Positions 8,791-21,530 of a stretch of 64,000 bases of DNA are shown here, piece after piece. A program made the position numbers and the translations under genes. The stretch is from Himantopus leucocephalus (Eukaryota; Chordata; Aves; Charadriiformes; Recurvirostridae): contig RSEF01000031.1 of NCBI GenBank assembly GCA_003993805.1, positions 26,810,058-26,874,057 of the forward strand. The letters are read 5' to 3'. How positions within the stretch are numbered: position 1 is the first letter of the stretch; each line of letters starts with the position of its first letter. Under the pieces are notes generated by a model. The model did no database searches. It had not been told where the DNA came from and saw only the letters and a list, made by a program, of their open reading frames with translations.

Positions 8791-11599
8791 GTGAGCCCCG
8801 GCGGGGCGGCCGACCGCCGCCGCCTCGACGGCGTCTTGCCCGGGGCCGGGTGCGGGCCGTCTGCCCCGGCGGTGGGGACCCGGCGGGGTCGGGTGCCCGC
8901 AGGAGCCCCGCGGTCGGCGCCGCCGTGCGCTGAGGCAGCGCGGCCGCGGGGGAGCCTCGCCCCGGGCACGGAGGTACACCGCCGTCTCCCTAAATAATTC
9001 AGGCTTTTTGCTACGTTAGCTATATATATATATATTTAATTTTTTTTTGGCATCGGAATAGGAGGTGCCCCGGAGGCGCGCAGGGTGCCGGTGGGCTAGC
9101 GGCGGGCGGCGGCGGCGAGCGCTGGCCGCGGGGCTGAGAGCCCGCCGGGAGGCACCGCCGCCGGGACACCGGCGGAGCCCCGACCTGCGGCCCGTCCCGC
9201 AGTGCGCGGATCTGGTTTACAGCCTCCAGAGAGGAACACTGCTAGTCAACGGCAGAGTGGCTCCCCCCCCGGCTTGTTTCTGACGAGGCAATTAGCCGAC
9301 TAATTGGTTAGCGAGAATATCTTCCACTGGTCGTTTCAGATTCGGTCTGTCTGCTTTTGCTGGCTTTAGTTGAGTGCATTTCTAAAAACATATATATATA
9401 TATTATTTTTTTTTAACGGCGTTGTGCCCGATTTTTTTATGGAGCGGCTCTGTGGATAGCAGGGTCGTCTTAAATCTAAACGAGGACTCAATAGCATTCG
9501 CTAAGAAACCAAACTGCAGCCAGTTCTGTGTATGAATAACTTTTTTTCGTTAGACATTCCCGCTGAAGTCACAGCTCGTTGGCACGTAAATGAGCGCTGC
9601 GTTAGTCCCTGTGATACTTATCTTGAAAACCTTGTTAAGAGGAGTGCTGGGAGCGTGATGGCTACGAGCAGCTTGAGCTCGGTGAGTGGGGGTCCGCGTT
9701 CTCGTTCGTGCAAACAGTCCTTTGCAGGCAAATTAGTTGGAAGGCGCTCGGACTACTGGTGCAAGTAAAGGCGGTGATATCCGACCCACCGACCCAGTTT
9801 GCAACTAACGGGCGCTTAGAGCTTCGTGATCCTGCATGAAATCAATGTCTCGCTGACGGATTTTGAAGACCTTAGCTGCACTGGATTAAATCCTTCCCCA
9901 CTTTTTTTTTTTTTTAATTTTTTTAATTATTCAGTGCAGGTATANTCTTTTTTTTTTTTTTAATTTTTTTAATTATTCAGTGCAGGTATACTAAACGTGC
10001 TCTGAACCCACGGGGAGATTTTGTTCATTTAACTAATTCCTCCTTGTCAGTGCCATGGCACTCCGGAAGTTACTATCCCTAAGTTACGCAGTACTTTCTC
10101 TGCCTGGTGTGAACCACGGAATAATAAACATGGATCCCTTTGCTGCCTGCCTCGGGGGAGGTAGCGTGAAGTGGGGTGTTGGCCATGCAAGTGTCCCCTT
10201 CTGCACAGACTGTGCTCCTGCTGCCCGGCAGCTTCTGTCAGGCGGTGAATGCCTCCTGCTAGCAGGTCCTGGCGGTGGCCCTCCTGGGGGGTTTTCTCTT
10301 CCCTGCCTAGCATTTGAAAGTGGCTTTGAAAGCCTCCCTGACTGAGCCTTATCTGCGTGGGAGTTACATATTGAAAGTCTGTCTTTACCCCTTTTGATAT
10401 ATTTCTGCAGTAAGCCCCTTGGCGCTGGTGGAATTTTGCAGGTCAAGGTTGTTGGCTTGTGAAGTCAAAGTTGTCTGTGGTGTTTGCAAGTCTACAACCC
10501 ACTGTTTGGGATGTCTCTGTTGCAAGAGCTATTATTTTCTCTAATGGTATTACGCACCGGTATTAAAAAAATGTTGCTGTTGAGCATGGAAACGGAGGGA
10601 AATCCTGGCCAAGTTACCCAGCAAGAAAAGCCCATGATCATAGTCTGTAATCTGGGACAGACTTCCAGGGTGCAAATACAGATGCAAATCAGTCACTCGG
10701 CAAGTTGCAGGGTAGGTAGGTGTAAAGCCCCCATCATCGTGTTTACTGCCTGGGCAGCATGTCATATTTGGCAAGGGAGGGTGGCTGTGCAGAATTCATC
10801 TGCCAGTTCAGATGAAGCAGAAGGGGTCCTCTGTATCTTCAGTAAGCAGGGAATGGGGTTTGTTTGCACCCGTGTCCAGACGGCATGGTGCCTGTGGGCT
10901 TTGCCAGGGCCAGCTAAGCTATGGAATAGCATCGGCGTTGGGAAAGAAGTGGGGAGCTCCCGCTGCTCCAGGCCTGGCCAGCTGTCGGCAACGTGTGTGA
11001 CACTGGCTGAGGTGCTCGCAGGGTGGTTCCCTACCTTTGCCGTGCTTCTGTGCAGAGTGTACTGTGCGCTGAAATTCCCTTGAAGGGATAGGTTTCCAGC
11101 AAAGAGCCGTCAAGGGCGCCCGGTGAGCTTGGACAGAGCAGCGGATTGCAGGTATAAGCCCTCATAAAGAGCTGCTTTATTTTGATGAAGAGGCGGAGCA
11201 GAGCCTTGCAAGTAGATGATTTCTTATCCCCAGCAGCTGTGTATCAGCAGCGAGGAGGGTCGTGACTCTATGCTTTTCACAGTATGCTTTGCCCAGGGGC
11301 AACTGTGTTGAGTGAATACAGTCAGCTTTAATGTCTTCATGTGGCCGTGTTGGAGGGAGGTGTATATAGCACCAGCATTTCATAGGTTTGTTCCTATATG
11401 TTTGGACAGAACAGGTGTTGGTCTTAAATAGCTTTGTAACCTCCTTTATATCTTCTTCTGCCCACTGGCTGGATGATGACGTCGACACCATAGAGAGTAC
11501 CTACCAAGAGGAAAGAACAGCGAGTTTGAGTCTTTCGTTACCATTATAAATTGTGCTCACGCCAGAGAGCGTGCCCTACGTCTGTCGTCTTGTTCGCAG
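8791..11599 (+). other. DMRT1: DMRT1 intron 1
   Basis: A 2.8-kb phase-0 intron bounded by GTGAGC at the donor and TTGTTCGCAG at the acceptor. The first 440 bp are still within the CpG island, then the DNA becomes AT-rich with two short (TA)n tracts near 9021-9036 and 9391-9405. It contains the exact 44-bp duplication at 9901-9990. A 199-codon open frame at 10484-11083 has no recognisable domain and is treated as chance. Nothing else was recognised. Confidence 0.9.
9901..9990. repeat. Exact 44-bp tandem duplication flanking an N
   Basis: Bases 9901-9944 and 9947-9990 are identical: C, 14 T, AA, 7 T, then AATTATTCAGTGCAGGTATA. They are separated by only two bases, an N at 9945 and a T. Identical poly-T lengths in both copies and the N at the junction suggest an unmerged contig overlap or gap-fill artefact more than a biological repeat. 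Confidence 0.93.
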
Positions 11600-11780
11600 G
11601 TTGCGCTGAGGAGGCAGCAAGCTCAGGAAGAGGAACTGGGAATCAGCCACCCGGTGCCCCTGCCCAGCGCCCCCGAGGTGTTCGTGAAGAAGAACAGTGG
11701 TGGAAGCTCTTGTCTCTTGCTGGAAAACAGCAGCCCTACGCACTCGAGTACAACCACGACGGCAGCTAGCACACCGTCAG
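11600..11780 (+). CDS. DMRT1: DMRT1 exon 2
   Basis: 181 bp encoding 60 residues plus one base (phase 1). It starts [18 protein letters not shown], directly continuing the DM-domain C-terminal recognition helix from exon 1, which is strongly conserved among DMRT1 orthologues. It continues through a variable Ser/Thr-rich linker ending [10 protein letters not shown]. The acceptor is TTGTTCGCAG|GTTGCG and the donor is TCAG|GTAAAG. The frame is open throughout. The Ser/Thr-rich half is less conserved between species, as usual for the linker after the DM domain. Confidence 0.96.
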
Positions 11781-14700
11781 GTAAAGTGCTGGGAGAGTTG
11801 TGCTTGCTGCTCGGGGCAAGGGCTGACGTTGCTTACGCCTGCCTGCTGGAGGGTCCCCGCTCCAGGAACCGTGGTGCACTGTTGGGACGGTTTCCAAAAG
11901 GGAAGAGCCCAGCATCAGTCCTTTTCATATTTAAATTATTATTTTTACTTGAAAATCAAAATTAGTTTGGTGTAGACTGGCACTGTAATTGAATTCAATA
12001 AGGTGTATACCTGCAGGTAGAGATGTACGAGGTGCTTTTCTCCTTTCTCCCAAAATATGTACTCCTGCTGCAGTCCTGGCAACAGCATGTTGTCTGGCTG
12101 CGTATCTTCTTCAAAACTGGAGAGTTTTCACCATTTTATAGGAGCCAAGTATGTAGGTAATGTCATTGACCCCAGCAGCAGAGAGCTGCCCACCTTACGT
12201 GACCTGATGTGGTTGGTGGTACATCTGCTCTGTGTGGCCAGGTGTGATGAGCTATGAAAGGCTGATGCAGTCCTTCCACTCTGCTAGACCTTACTGTATT
12301 GCATTTAACCCTCATAAAACAACAACAACAAAAAACTGCAACCAAAACCCAAAACATATTTGTCTGCAGATTCAGTAAAACCAGTGCTAAGCACAGCCGG
12401 GACTTAAAGGCGTTGAATTGAAGACTCTAGTCAGAATGCTTTTTCCTAAGCAGATCTTAAGCCTGACAGATGCAGCAATTGAATATGTATAAAACCGAAA
12501 CTGGTGTAATTGACTTCTGCTGTATAGACAGAAAAAAAGAAAAAAGCAAACATAGAGGAAAGAAAAAGGAAATGTCATTCATTTTTAATCAGCTGTGGTG
12601 ATGGCAATAATATAGGTGAATAGACTTCGTGGTTAAAAAGGTCCTTCTGAAGTGGACAGTGCCTTGCATAAACTAATAAAAGGACAGCACGTATGTGTGT
12701 CTGTCAAATGTCATCACTCTCTTCTGCAGGATGTTTAAAGCCTTGTCAGATGGATTTGTTGCATCTGTTGCAGACGGGCAGTTTCAGACAGATGTGGAAG
12801 AATTTCTTCGGGAAGCTTTTAGAAGAACTGGTTGATAATAAATAGCTTTTTATTAGCTTTTTTGTTTTCATTATTGCAGTCATGTAAGTGTCACCTTTGA
12901 ATCGACGCAATTGCTCCTTTCATATTTGGATTACTGCATACTTTGTCTATAGGCATGGAAAAAGCTGGCTAAAGATTAAAGTAGTATATTCAGTAATGTA
13001 TAGAGATTGTGTGTAACTCAGGAGAACAAGAAAACCTGTGCTTATACAGAAAGGCCAAAAATGAAGTTGTGTTGCTGTCAAAAAAATTTGCATAGGCTTT
13101 GATCTTAATGTTTTTAAAATGTCACTGGAGGTATTTAATTTATTAATCCCACTTTAATAATTTCATATTAATTGAATTAAATTATGGTGTTTTAATGGAA
13201 AACCTTCATTAAACAAGCTTAAGGCAATTCATATGCTTGTATAAAGATTTGAAAACATGAAAATGCCTAATTTTAAAGTAATTTGAATTGTTTGAAAATT
13301 TTTGGTCAAAGCAATTGTAAATGGTTCACAGTCATCTTTCTTACAGTGGATTTTTCTTTGTGAGCAATTCAAATACATTGTTTCTCAAGCATTTTACTAA
13401 ATAACTGTGTGTGGGTGACTACATTTAAAATACACAGCTTCATCTCCAGAGAGAAGATATGATTCCAGTCAAGAAGCAAAGCAGGGTCAGCTTTGTTTGC
13501 CAGAAGCGAAAGAATCTGGGAATGAATAGAAAATAGGGTTCATAATTTTGTTTTTAGGCACCTAAGTAGCAACAGAAATTCATGCTTAGCTTGAAAGCGA
13601 CTGCATGGCATGAAGTCCTGTCCCAACTAATTTTGGTAGGTTCATCTGTTGAAAGCAGTGTAAGTGGTTGTGGGTATGGATTTAACGCCACTGGTGGCTG
13701 TGTGCGCGCTCTGAAGCTGCAGAAGGTGCTCTGTGTTCAGCCAGACCTGTAGGGCGCCTTTGTCAGACGTCACAATACAGGCTTCCCCCTGCAAAGTCTG
13801 ATTTTTCAGTGAGGAATACTGCTTAAATATTCTGATGTTTTCTTTTTTTAGCCTATGAAGGTCTTTTGTTGGATAAGAAGCTGCTAGGTGTGATGCAACA
13901 TGAAGTTCTTGTTTTAAGTGTCGGGTTGTTTCGGGACCAGGTACTCGAAGGGTTCTTGCATTGCTGTTTTATCATTTCAGTGGTACCCTCAACTGCAAGC
14001 AAAATCAAAGACCCTGTTGGAGCAAGCTACACGGCGTCTCAGTTTGGTAGGCTGAGGGTGCTGATTCTGCAAGAATTTACAGTAACACCAAGGCAGGCAG
14101 AGAGAGTGAAACCCTGTGTGGCCAGGGAAGTCAGCAGGTCCCTGCAAGCCCCAGGGGAGCTGGTGGCTCCTGGGAGCGCAGAGTGCCCTGTGTGACATGT
14201 GTTTGGCTGGGCAAGAGGTGGTTTTGACAGTGGTAATTCTGTTCCTCCTGTAAGTTTTCGGCTTCACAAGAGCAGTTTTGCTTTTGGACTCCCATCACGC
14301 AGAGCGTTGTTTGCCAGCAGAGGAGTGATGCGCGAAGGAGTCACACAAATCAGACATAGTGCCAGAGAGAGAGTCTTTCCTCGCTGTATCCATTTTATTG
14401 GCAGATCAGAAATATTGTGACACCTGGAGAGACCAGAGACAATTTTTCAGATCCCTTCGTGACATGCTGTTTTTGAAAAGGGGAGAAATGAATTATCGTG
14501 GTCATAGCGTAGGGGATTGCGCATTTACCATCTTGGAGTGTATCTTCCCCACTCAAAAGCAAACTGGGAGTTTGCAGGGTAGTTGGAAGGGAGCAGGCTG
14601 TGGTCACAGGGCATTAAGAGAACCTTTTGCAAACAGATTTTGTAGTTTCTGTGCATTTTCCCTTAAGAAGTTGCAGGTTACTGCGAGCAAAGTCCATTTA

Positions 14701-15879
14701 ATTGTACAGAGCAGCAAAAAGTCGTGATCCCAGAGCATCTAAAGTAATTGTCCTTCATTCTGTAGGGTAAGTACCTCTTGTTAACTAGTGTGCAAAACTC
14801 AGGAAAAAGACCACGGTGAGGCATTTAAAATGTGCTTTTCAGACATACTAATTTTTTAAAACCTGTGTTCTTCCCTGTTCGGTGTCATTTTGGTACCTCT
14901 GCCATTTTAATACTTAGAAATCATTTCTTGGGGGGAAGCGTGATCATGGAACACCTTTGAGTGAGAGCTACTCCCACTAAGGGAAGGAGACAGCATGTTT
15001 AACATTTCCTCCATTCTATTTGGTCCTCGTCACAGACTAAGGGTCATGCTTGGCATTTGGTGGATGGGGGGTGGTGGTGGCTGCAACATACATCACCTGG
15101 TGGCTGGAAGGTGCTGGAGACCACCCCTTCTTTCTGCTGCTCTGTGCTCATGTTCACCTGATTTAGTAGCATCGAATATTAACGGGGTTACTGTACGGCG
15201 CTAAATGCCAGCTCCTGCTCCTGTGCTTTGCAGTGGTCGATTTCCCATTGGCTTTGCGATGACCATTAAAAATGGGATTATTCAGGTGCCTTGGTAGTAG
15301 CTCTGGTTGACAAACATACAGTTGTTAGTAGTTGTGGGTAATAAGCTTGCACTTGTTATTTCCGTTTGCTACATTTATTATGTGTGATGGAAACAAAATA
15401 GTGTTCTTTTTGCATTTCTGTAAGTAGGTGCTGTCTTCACTTCGAAACTTTTTGAGGAACAGATGAGTTTTTCTCTACTCATAAATACAGACTGTAGTGG
15501 CATCAGCAAGTAATCCTGTGGCTGATGAATGATGGTACTGAGATCCCTTTGAGCTTGTACTGCCCTAGATGCCTCTGAAAACCCTACCTTGCCTTCTTTA
15601 TTCTTCCTTTGCTTTTTTGATGTTATCTTTTGCATTGACCTTTTCTACGACACTGTATTGTGATTTCAAAAATTGATGCCATGACCTTGCAGATGTTGTG
15701 CTGCATAGGTAATGAGGTAAAAAAAAGTTATTATAACTGGAAGATACCATGGCCTGGTTTTAAAAAAGTGAGAAATTTTCAAAGAAAGTCCTTTTAAGTC
15801 ATTATAGTATAGTGTCATACGCTGTCAGAATTTCAATTTTGTCAAAAAAGTCTCCTTCTAGTGAACTGTTGGTCAACAT

Positions 15880-16100
15880 GAGGAAGCTGCTATGGACATT
15901 TCTCTATGAGAGTGCTTAAGCAGTGGTACAGGATGCCTGGAGAGGTTGTGGAACCTCCATCCTTGGGGAGACTTAAAACTTGGCTGGATGGTGCCTGAGC
16001 AACATGATCCAACTGGGAGGCTGGCCCTACTTTGAGCAGAGTTTGGGCCAGCTGGCCTCCAGAGGTCCTTTCCAAACTAACTATTCTGTGAATCTGTGAA
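15880..16100 (+). mobile_element. CR1 LINE 3' fragment (sense), diverged
   Basis: Recognisable CR1 3'-UTR landmarks occur in order on the + strand: GGAGAGGTTGTGGAACCTCC, then CTTGGCTGGATGGTGCCTGAGCAAC, given here as positions 15940-16003, and a TCCTTTCCAAACTAACTATT tail ending near TCTGTGAATCTGTGAA. Substitutions are many, so this is an older copy than the one near 4.9 kb. Both ends are approximate. Confidence 0.85.
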
Positions 16101-17269
16101 ATGCCTAGTTTTTTGTATTGAGATTAAGTCAATGTATTGAAATTTGAAATTCAGCCAGCCTCGATACTAATCAGTATTTGCAAGCCTGGGAAAGAAATCC
16201 TGACTTATTTGACCTAAGAACACTCAATGACTAAATCTATGGTAGATTTCAACAGAAAATGAGCATCATGGGAGTTGACAGGTGGTGGAGAGGATTGCTA
16301 GTTCAGGTGGCAGCAGCCTCAGCAGGGCTGAGCTGTGAGGAGAAGGAGGCATTAGCCACTTTGCCTGCCTGTGCCAGGGCTAACATGATGGCTGCATGTC
16401 CTCAGAGGTCTTGGTGGGTCTGCAGCGGTTACTGGTCCATCATGCTGCTCTTTCCTTTTGTCTTTGTCTCCTCGTTACTGTGTAACGGTGATTTTGTCCT
16501 GCTGTGCCCACTACTAGTTCTTGACCAGTTTTAGTTGCTGGCTGCCTCCTGGTCCTGCCAACTGTGCTTCGATACCGAGAGCTGAGCAGCCCCATCCATT
16601 GCTTCCTGGTGCTTTTACCCAGCTTCTCCCACAGCCAGCGAATCTCTGTTCGAAAGGAAAGAGCATAGTTGAACATGATGTGTCTGTGCTGGATTGTAAC
16701 AGCTGGCAAAGAAATAAGCTTTGCATCCTTCACCTGTGAATAACTAATACCTTTCCATCCATAATCATCTGGTTTTCTCCAGTTGCAGCAGCTAAAATGA
16801 GAGAAAAAGAATTACACTTGCCCATGTCTCTTGTACAAGTTTGTGAACTGTCTTACCTGTCTTGCATTGGTGTTATTTCCACAGCACGAGTTAGACTTTG
16901 TCTTGGGAAGCAGTTGCTGAAGGTGGTCTTCTGCCTGTATGGTGTTTTTCTCAGTTGCTAAATCTCTTTCAAGCTGGACTAAGTAAATATTCAGGGACTG
17001 CTTCCCTTTGAACAATCTTTCCTTGGTTTAGGATAAAACTTGCCCCTAATAGGCTCTTTTAATTTCTGACTGATACAGCTATGTGATGAATGAAGCTCTT
17101 CGCAGTGTGGTGGCCACGGCTTTGTAATTTTCAGTTCCTGCCGAAATCATGTGTGTATTGCTTGGATTTGTTTAGAAAGACATTGTTTGTGAAACAAGGA
17201 GGGCGTTTCTGCCTCTATCCGCTGCTTTGGTTTTGCCGTACTTGGGAACGCTGCAAAGGAGTTTTGAGC

Positions 17270-17710
17270 ATCTCATTATAAAAGGACATAGATAAATCTG
17301 AAAGGATAGAGGGAAGGGTGACAAAAATGATGTATGGCTTGTAGAAAAGGAGACTAAGGGTGGATATAACAGTCTATAAATATTTGAGAGGTAATAATAT
17401 GGAGGAGGGGGAGGGATTATTTACAGTGCTTGAGACAGCATAACAAGGAGCAACGGCTTGAAACTAAAAAAGACAAAATTAAATTAGACAGTAGACACTT
17501 TTTCTCCTAACTAGAAGTGCAATTAGCAACGGAGTGACCTGCATAAGGACAAGGGGGTAAGTGAAGCATAATCAGGAGAGGTGTTTAAGAGTGTGTTAGA
17601 TTACGATCTCAAGTGATTAATATGGGGGTAAACTCTGATCAATGTGCAGGTTAAACTAGATGACGGAAATCTCCTGCAGCTTTGTCATCTCCTGTATGAT
17701 TCATTGCCTC
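17270..17710 (+). mobile_element. Old CR1-like LINE 3' fragment (sense)
   Basis: The order of diverged landmarks matches a CR1 3' end: AGGGTGACAAAAATGAT near 17315, the GGAGACTAAGGGTGGATATA region near 17350, CAACGGCTTGAAACTAAAAA near 17450, and AAACTAGATGACGGAAATCT near 17655, with a TGTATGATTCATTG end. Divergence is high and indels are likely. The family assignment beyond CR1-like is uncertain. Confidence 0.75.
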
Positions 17711-17875
17711 TGGCCATTGTTTGACTGTGTTAAATAAATCATAATGTTACAGGGTTCTGCATCCCTGATTAGATGTTTCCAGTTAATTCTCCAGTTCTGG
17801 AGCCTGCAGCTTGCAAAGCTTGCACTTTCCCTGCTCCTCCTTTGAAGCAATAGTCGTTTGTTGTCTTTGCAGCTC

Positions 17876-17896
17876 TGTGTGTGTGTGTGTGTGTGT
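17876..17896. repeat. (TG)n microsatellite
   Basis: A 21-bp perfect TG dinucleotide tract within intron 2. Confidence 0.9.
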
Positions 17897-20800
17897 CTGA
17901 AATAGGTAGAACTGGCGGCAATTTTCAGAGTTAAGTCTCTAAATGAAGAAGTTTTGCTTTCAGGCTTTTGATCCTCTCTGAAACTTTAGTGGAAGCGTAC
18001 AAACAAATAGTAGTATAAAAAGATTTGGGAAACGTCAGAAAAAGATTGCTTTTCTTTCTCTGCGCAAGTGGTACTGCGGGGCTCGTCCAGGGCTGTCTCC
18101 AGCAGGGGCAGGGGCCAGGGAGAGCTTTCTGCAGCGCGTTGCGGAAGCAGGGTGCCCCGGGGACCAGCTGTCACCTACCCAGACCTGCTTGCTTCAGGAG
18201 AGAAGGGCTGCCCAGCCCCAGGGCTTCTGTGACCGCCTTTCAGTTGGAGGGGTGGAGGTGAAAACTCACAAGCAGCTCAGCAGGTATTTCCATCCTTCTT
18301 TCATGTTTCAGAAGAGCTTTATTCCCCCTAAAGAACTGGGAGTAGATTTTTTTGTTTGTTTTGTTTTGCATTTTCCAAAATCTGTCACCCTAGGGCTTTC
18401 TCTGTTGGCAGCATCTTTCTGTCTGACTTTTCTCACACCAGGTGAGGTTTCCAGACGTAGAGCAAGTAGAGCAAGGTCCCTGCCAAGCGGTGTTTGCTGC
18501 GTGCTGAATGGACTTCACTGTATACACTGTCCCAGCACCCAAGTGCTGGGGGTTTCTCTTCCCACCCAAGGCCAGCGGGACTGGTGGGCAGCCCCTATTG
18601 TTCTTTGTGCCTTGGAACCTCTTTCTGCATCACGCTGGCATTTGCATATGTGCATTCACGTTTAGAGAGTTACTGTGCTGGCTTATGCTTTCCATTTGTC
18701 ATTACGAACCCTGAGATAAGAAACAGAGCAGGAGCAGAAGATGTACTAAGAATTTTCTGTCTGTGGGCACATTATTACACTATCTGCAGCTAACCTCTTG
18801 TTCCTTTCTGTGTCCTTGAAACAGTTATTATGACTTATCTGAATGTGTGGGGCTTTCTTTGTGTTTTTAGAAAAGATATAAGTGGGGAGTGAAGGAGTAC
18901 TGCACACTTCCTTAACTGAACACTGGCATGATTTCTTGCTTTGTCTTTTTTTCACATGCTTCTTGCACCTTGAAGACGGCTTTCGATGGCTTTGTTTACC
19001 AACTGACATCCTAATTCAGCCTGTTGGCCGATTTTCCATTTTCAATAGATTTGTCACTTGATGACGGGGGGACTAAAATGCATTTTTGAAGGTCTCTTTT
19101 GTAGGAATGCTTTTTCACATGCTTCTTCTAATTCCTCCTTTTTTTCTTATTCTCAACGTTGCTAAACTTTTCCCTGGGTTTGAGTACCCGCTAGTCTTAG
19201 AGTTGTGAATAGATCAGTTTATAAGTACAAACATCGTTCATGCACTTAAGCCCTGTGTTTTCTTGAAAAGCTTGCGGAGAGTCTGTTAAGCACTGAGCTT
19301 TTCTTCCTTTGCAATGAGATTGGATGCCTAATTATTTTATGATTTTTTTTTCCCCGATTCCTGTCTGTATTCCTACTGTTTCTATTGCTTACAGCATAGA
19401 CCACCATTTGCTGACTTGAATGCTTATAGTCATGGGCACAGCTGGTGTAAGCCACTGTAGTTCCAGTCTCTGTGCATTTCTGTCTGTCAGTTGTGCGTGA
19501 ACAAAATTCATTCGTGATCAATCTGCATTTGCATGGAAGCAGATTTTATGAGTGCAAGTGTTGTTGTGTCCATGCAACGCTGGCGATCGTGTACAAAAGT
19601 GATGCACATACATGTGTTTTTTGCTCACTTGCTCAGGCCCAGTGGGTGTCTACAATGGCTCTCTACCACTCCTGATACTAGGTTTTTCCATCATGTATTA
19701 GGTCGACAGAGTGAAAAAGCCCTCCTGTTGTTTCTACTTGCTCTTTTTTAGAAACCTTTTGGGTTTCTGTCATCATACAGCTTATAACCAAGCACGGACT
19801 CTAGCTAATTATTTTTAGTGTGAGCCATAGTGATTTTATCCCAGTCATATTTCCTCCAAGGTCTCCTATCTCAGACACTTGTAAAGCCTTCCCTCCCTTC
19901 TAATGTTCTCTTTGATCTCTTGTTAATGACTTAAATCCCTTTACGTTTAATCCACACCGAGTTTCTTTCTCCTCCTTTCAGTTTGCTTCTTTGTGCCTGC
20001 AGGTGTCTGGGCTGTTTTCCATCGCTGTCTAGAAATCTGGTTTTCTTTAATTTCCTTCTCTTATAATTTCTTCCTTTATTGTTTTAAAGTTGTCTTGATT
20101 TTAAGTTTTGCTCCCGGTACCCACTTTAGTAGCATGTTGGATGTCTGAATGACAGGAGTTAAATGTTTGTCAATTTCTTTCTCAAATTGGGTATCTCAAG
20201 ATGAATTATAACATGTATACATAGGTATGTACACGTGGTAGTGGTACTCCCAGCTGTTATACTGAAGATGGAAAATGGCACTTGTTTCTCATGCTCCTAA
20301 TTTTCTGAAGCACTAATTTTATTGGTCCTGCTCTGGTTAGCTGTTGTGCATGATAATAATTTTAGATATGTAGATAATCCTGTTGTCTCAGTTCAGTGTG
20401 AACAAACATGTTGGAGCATTAAAATAGTGTCTAGCATCTTCACAGATTCAAAGACGTGTTGAAAGAATTTGAACGCTTTTTCTTTACTACAGCCATTCTT
20501 TTTTTGCCAATAAAGATTTGAATATGATCACTACAGCTGTATTATAAAGACTGAAAGTGCAAGTAAGGAAAGAACAAGGTTTGCCCCCCAGCTCACATGG
20601 AAAGATCAACTGCTCTGCTCTAGTCTGTGGCAGAAGATGTTGAAAGTGGAATTTGCTGCTGTAGACATCTTGTTGAGGGCCTGAAGCTTGTGTTAAGTGT
20701 GGAAATAAAAGTTATTTTCTGTAGGTTTTATATCTTCAGCTGTATTAGGAGGATTTTTAAGTTGCATGCTAAATGTTTGCAGCAGATCATTTTTATTAAG

Positions 20801-21219
20801 CGTACACTTAAGCGGTAACAAAATGTGCCTTCTCCAGTTCTACTGACGTCAGTGGTGGTACTTCAGCTCTTCTTAGCTGGAGCTAGATTGGGGTTGTGTG
20901 TATCACTGGGAAACTGATTATGCCAACCTGCAGCCTTCTGGCTGGGATTTCTCCCTCGTTGTTTTTTCCTCCCCATTCACATTTTCCTGTGGAAAAAAAA
21001 TTGTTTTGTGTTAAGTATAAAATTAACTAAATATCTTAAATTTTTAGTTGTATTTAGGAATGCACACACACAGAGTTAACAGTCATTTGACCCGTTATGG
21101 GATAATAATTCTACATGTGGAAGAAAGGAAGAAATGCTCAGTAATTTTTTGTGATTTTGCTTTGAAGAAAGGCAAATGATATTGCTGTATACGGAGATGG
21201 TGACATTCTGCTTTCATTT

Positions 21220-21530
21220 CCAGCAGTAGCTGAAATCAGCAGGGCTGGATTACTTGCATGCAGTATTAGAAAAAACCCACCCAAAACAACAGAAAACTTG
21301 CCTGAGGATCTCTCTGGTCCATTAATGCTGATTTCCAGTAAGACTTTTAACACTGGGGAGATTCCTAAGGCCTGGAAGAAAGCTGATGTCATGCCATTGT
21401 TTAAGAAAAGCGAGTGTGATAGGATGAGAGGGTGCAAATCCGTCAGTGTGACATCAGTTTTTCTTAAAACAGCGGAACAGTGCACAGCAGACCAGAATGT
21501 GCAGGAGGGGGAGAAGTGCAACTGCTAAAG
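21220..21530 (+). mobile_element. CR1-type LINE ORF2 reverse-transcriptase fragment
   Basis: A 76-codon open segment from 21298 reads with the pattern of the N-terminal part of a CR1 reverse transcriptase: GPLMLISSKTFNTGEIPKAW, then KKADVMPLFKKSE, then a degraded version of the NYRPVSLTSV block (CKSVSVTSVFLKTAEQ). The W-K-x-A-x-V-x-P-x-F-K-K signature is clear. Upstream homology is weaker and the start is approximate. It is a fossil retrotransposon piece with no catalytic YADD region, so it encodes no active enzyme. Unlike the other CR1 copies here it derives from the coding part and not the 3' tail. Confidence 0.8.

Larger units (their letters stand above)
7990..9230 (+). promoter_or_regulatory. 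DMRT1: CpG island spanning the DMRT1 promoter and exon 1
   Basis: Base composition changes sharply near 7990 from AT-rich to extremely GC-rich with dense CpG, and returns to AT-rich just after 9230. The island contains GC-box-like GGGCGG motifs (for example around 8115), no TATA box in a convincing position, a G19 run ending in an N (8383-8402), and the start codon at 8494. This fits a TATA-less CpG-island promoter. The transcription start site cannot be placed from sequence alone and probably lies in the few hundred bases before 8494. Avian DMRT1 is known to be expressed in the gonad with male-biased dosage. Confidence 0.8.

Noticed and set aside
10484..11083. 199-codon open frame on the + strand in intron 1
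   Set aside because: No recognisable domain, no similarity I can name, and no splice or promoter context. It lies inside DMRT1 intron 1 and overlaps open frames on the other strand.
13371..13385. DMRT1-like site AAATACATTGTTTCT in intron 2
   Set aside because: Only 11 of 15 positions match the recalled consensus; about 15 such matches are expected by chance in a window of this size.
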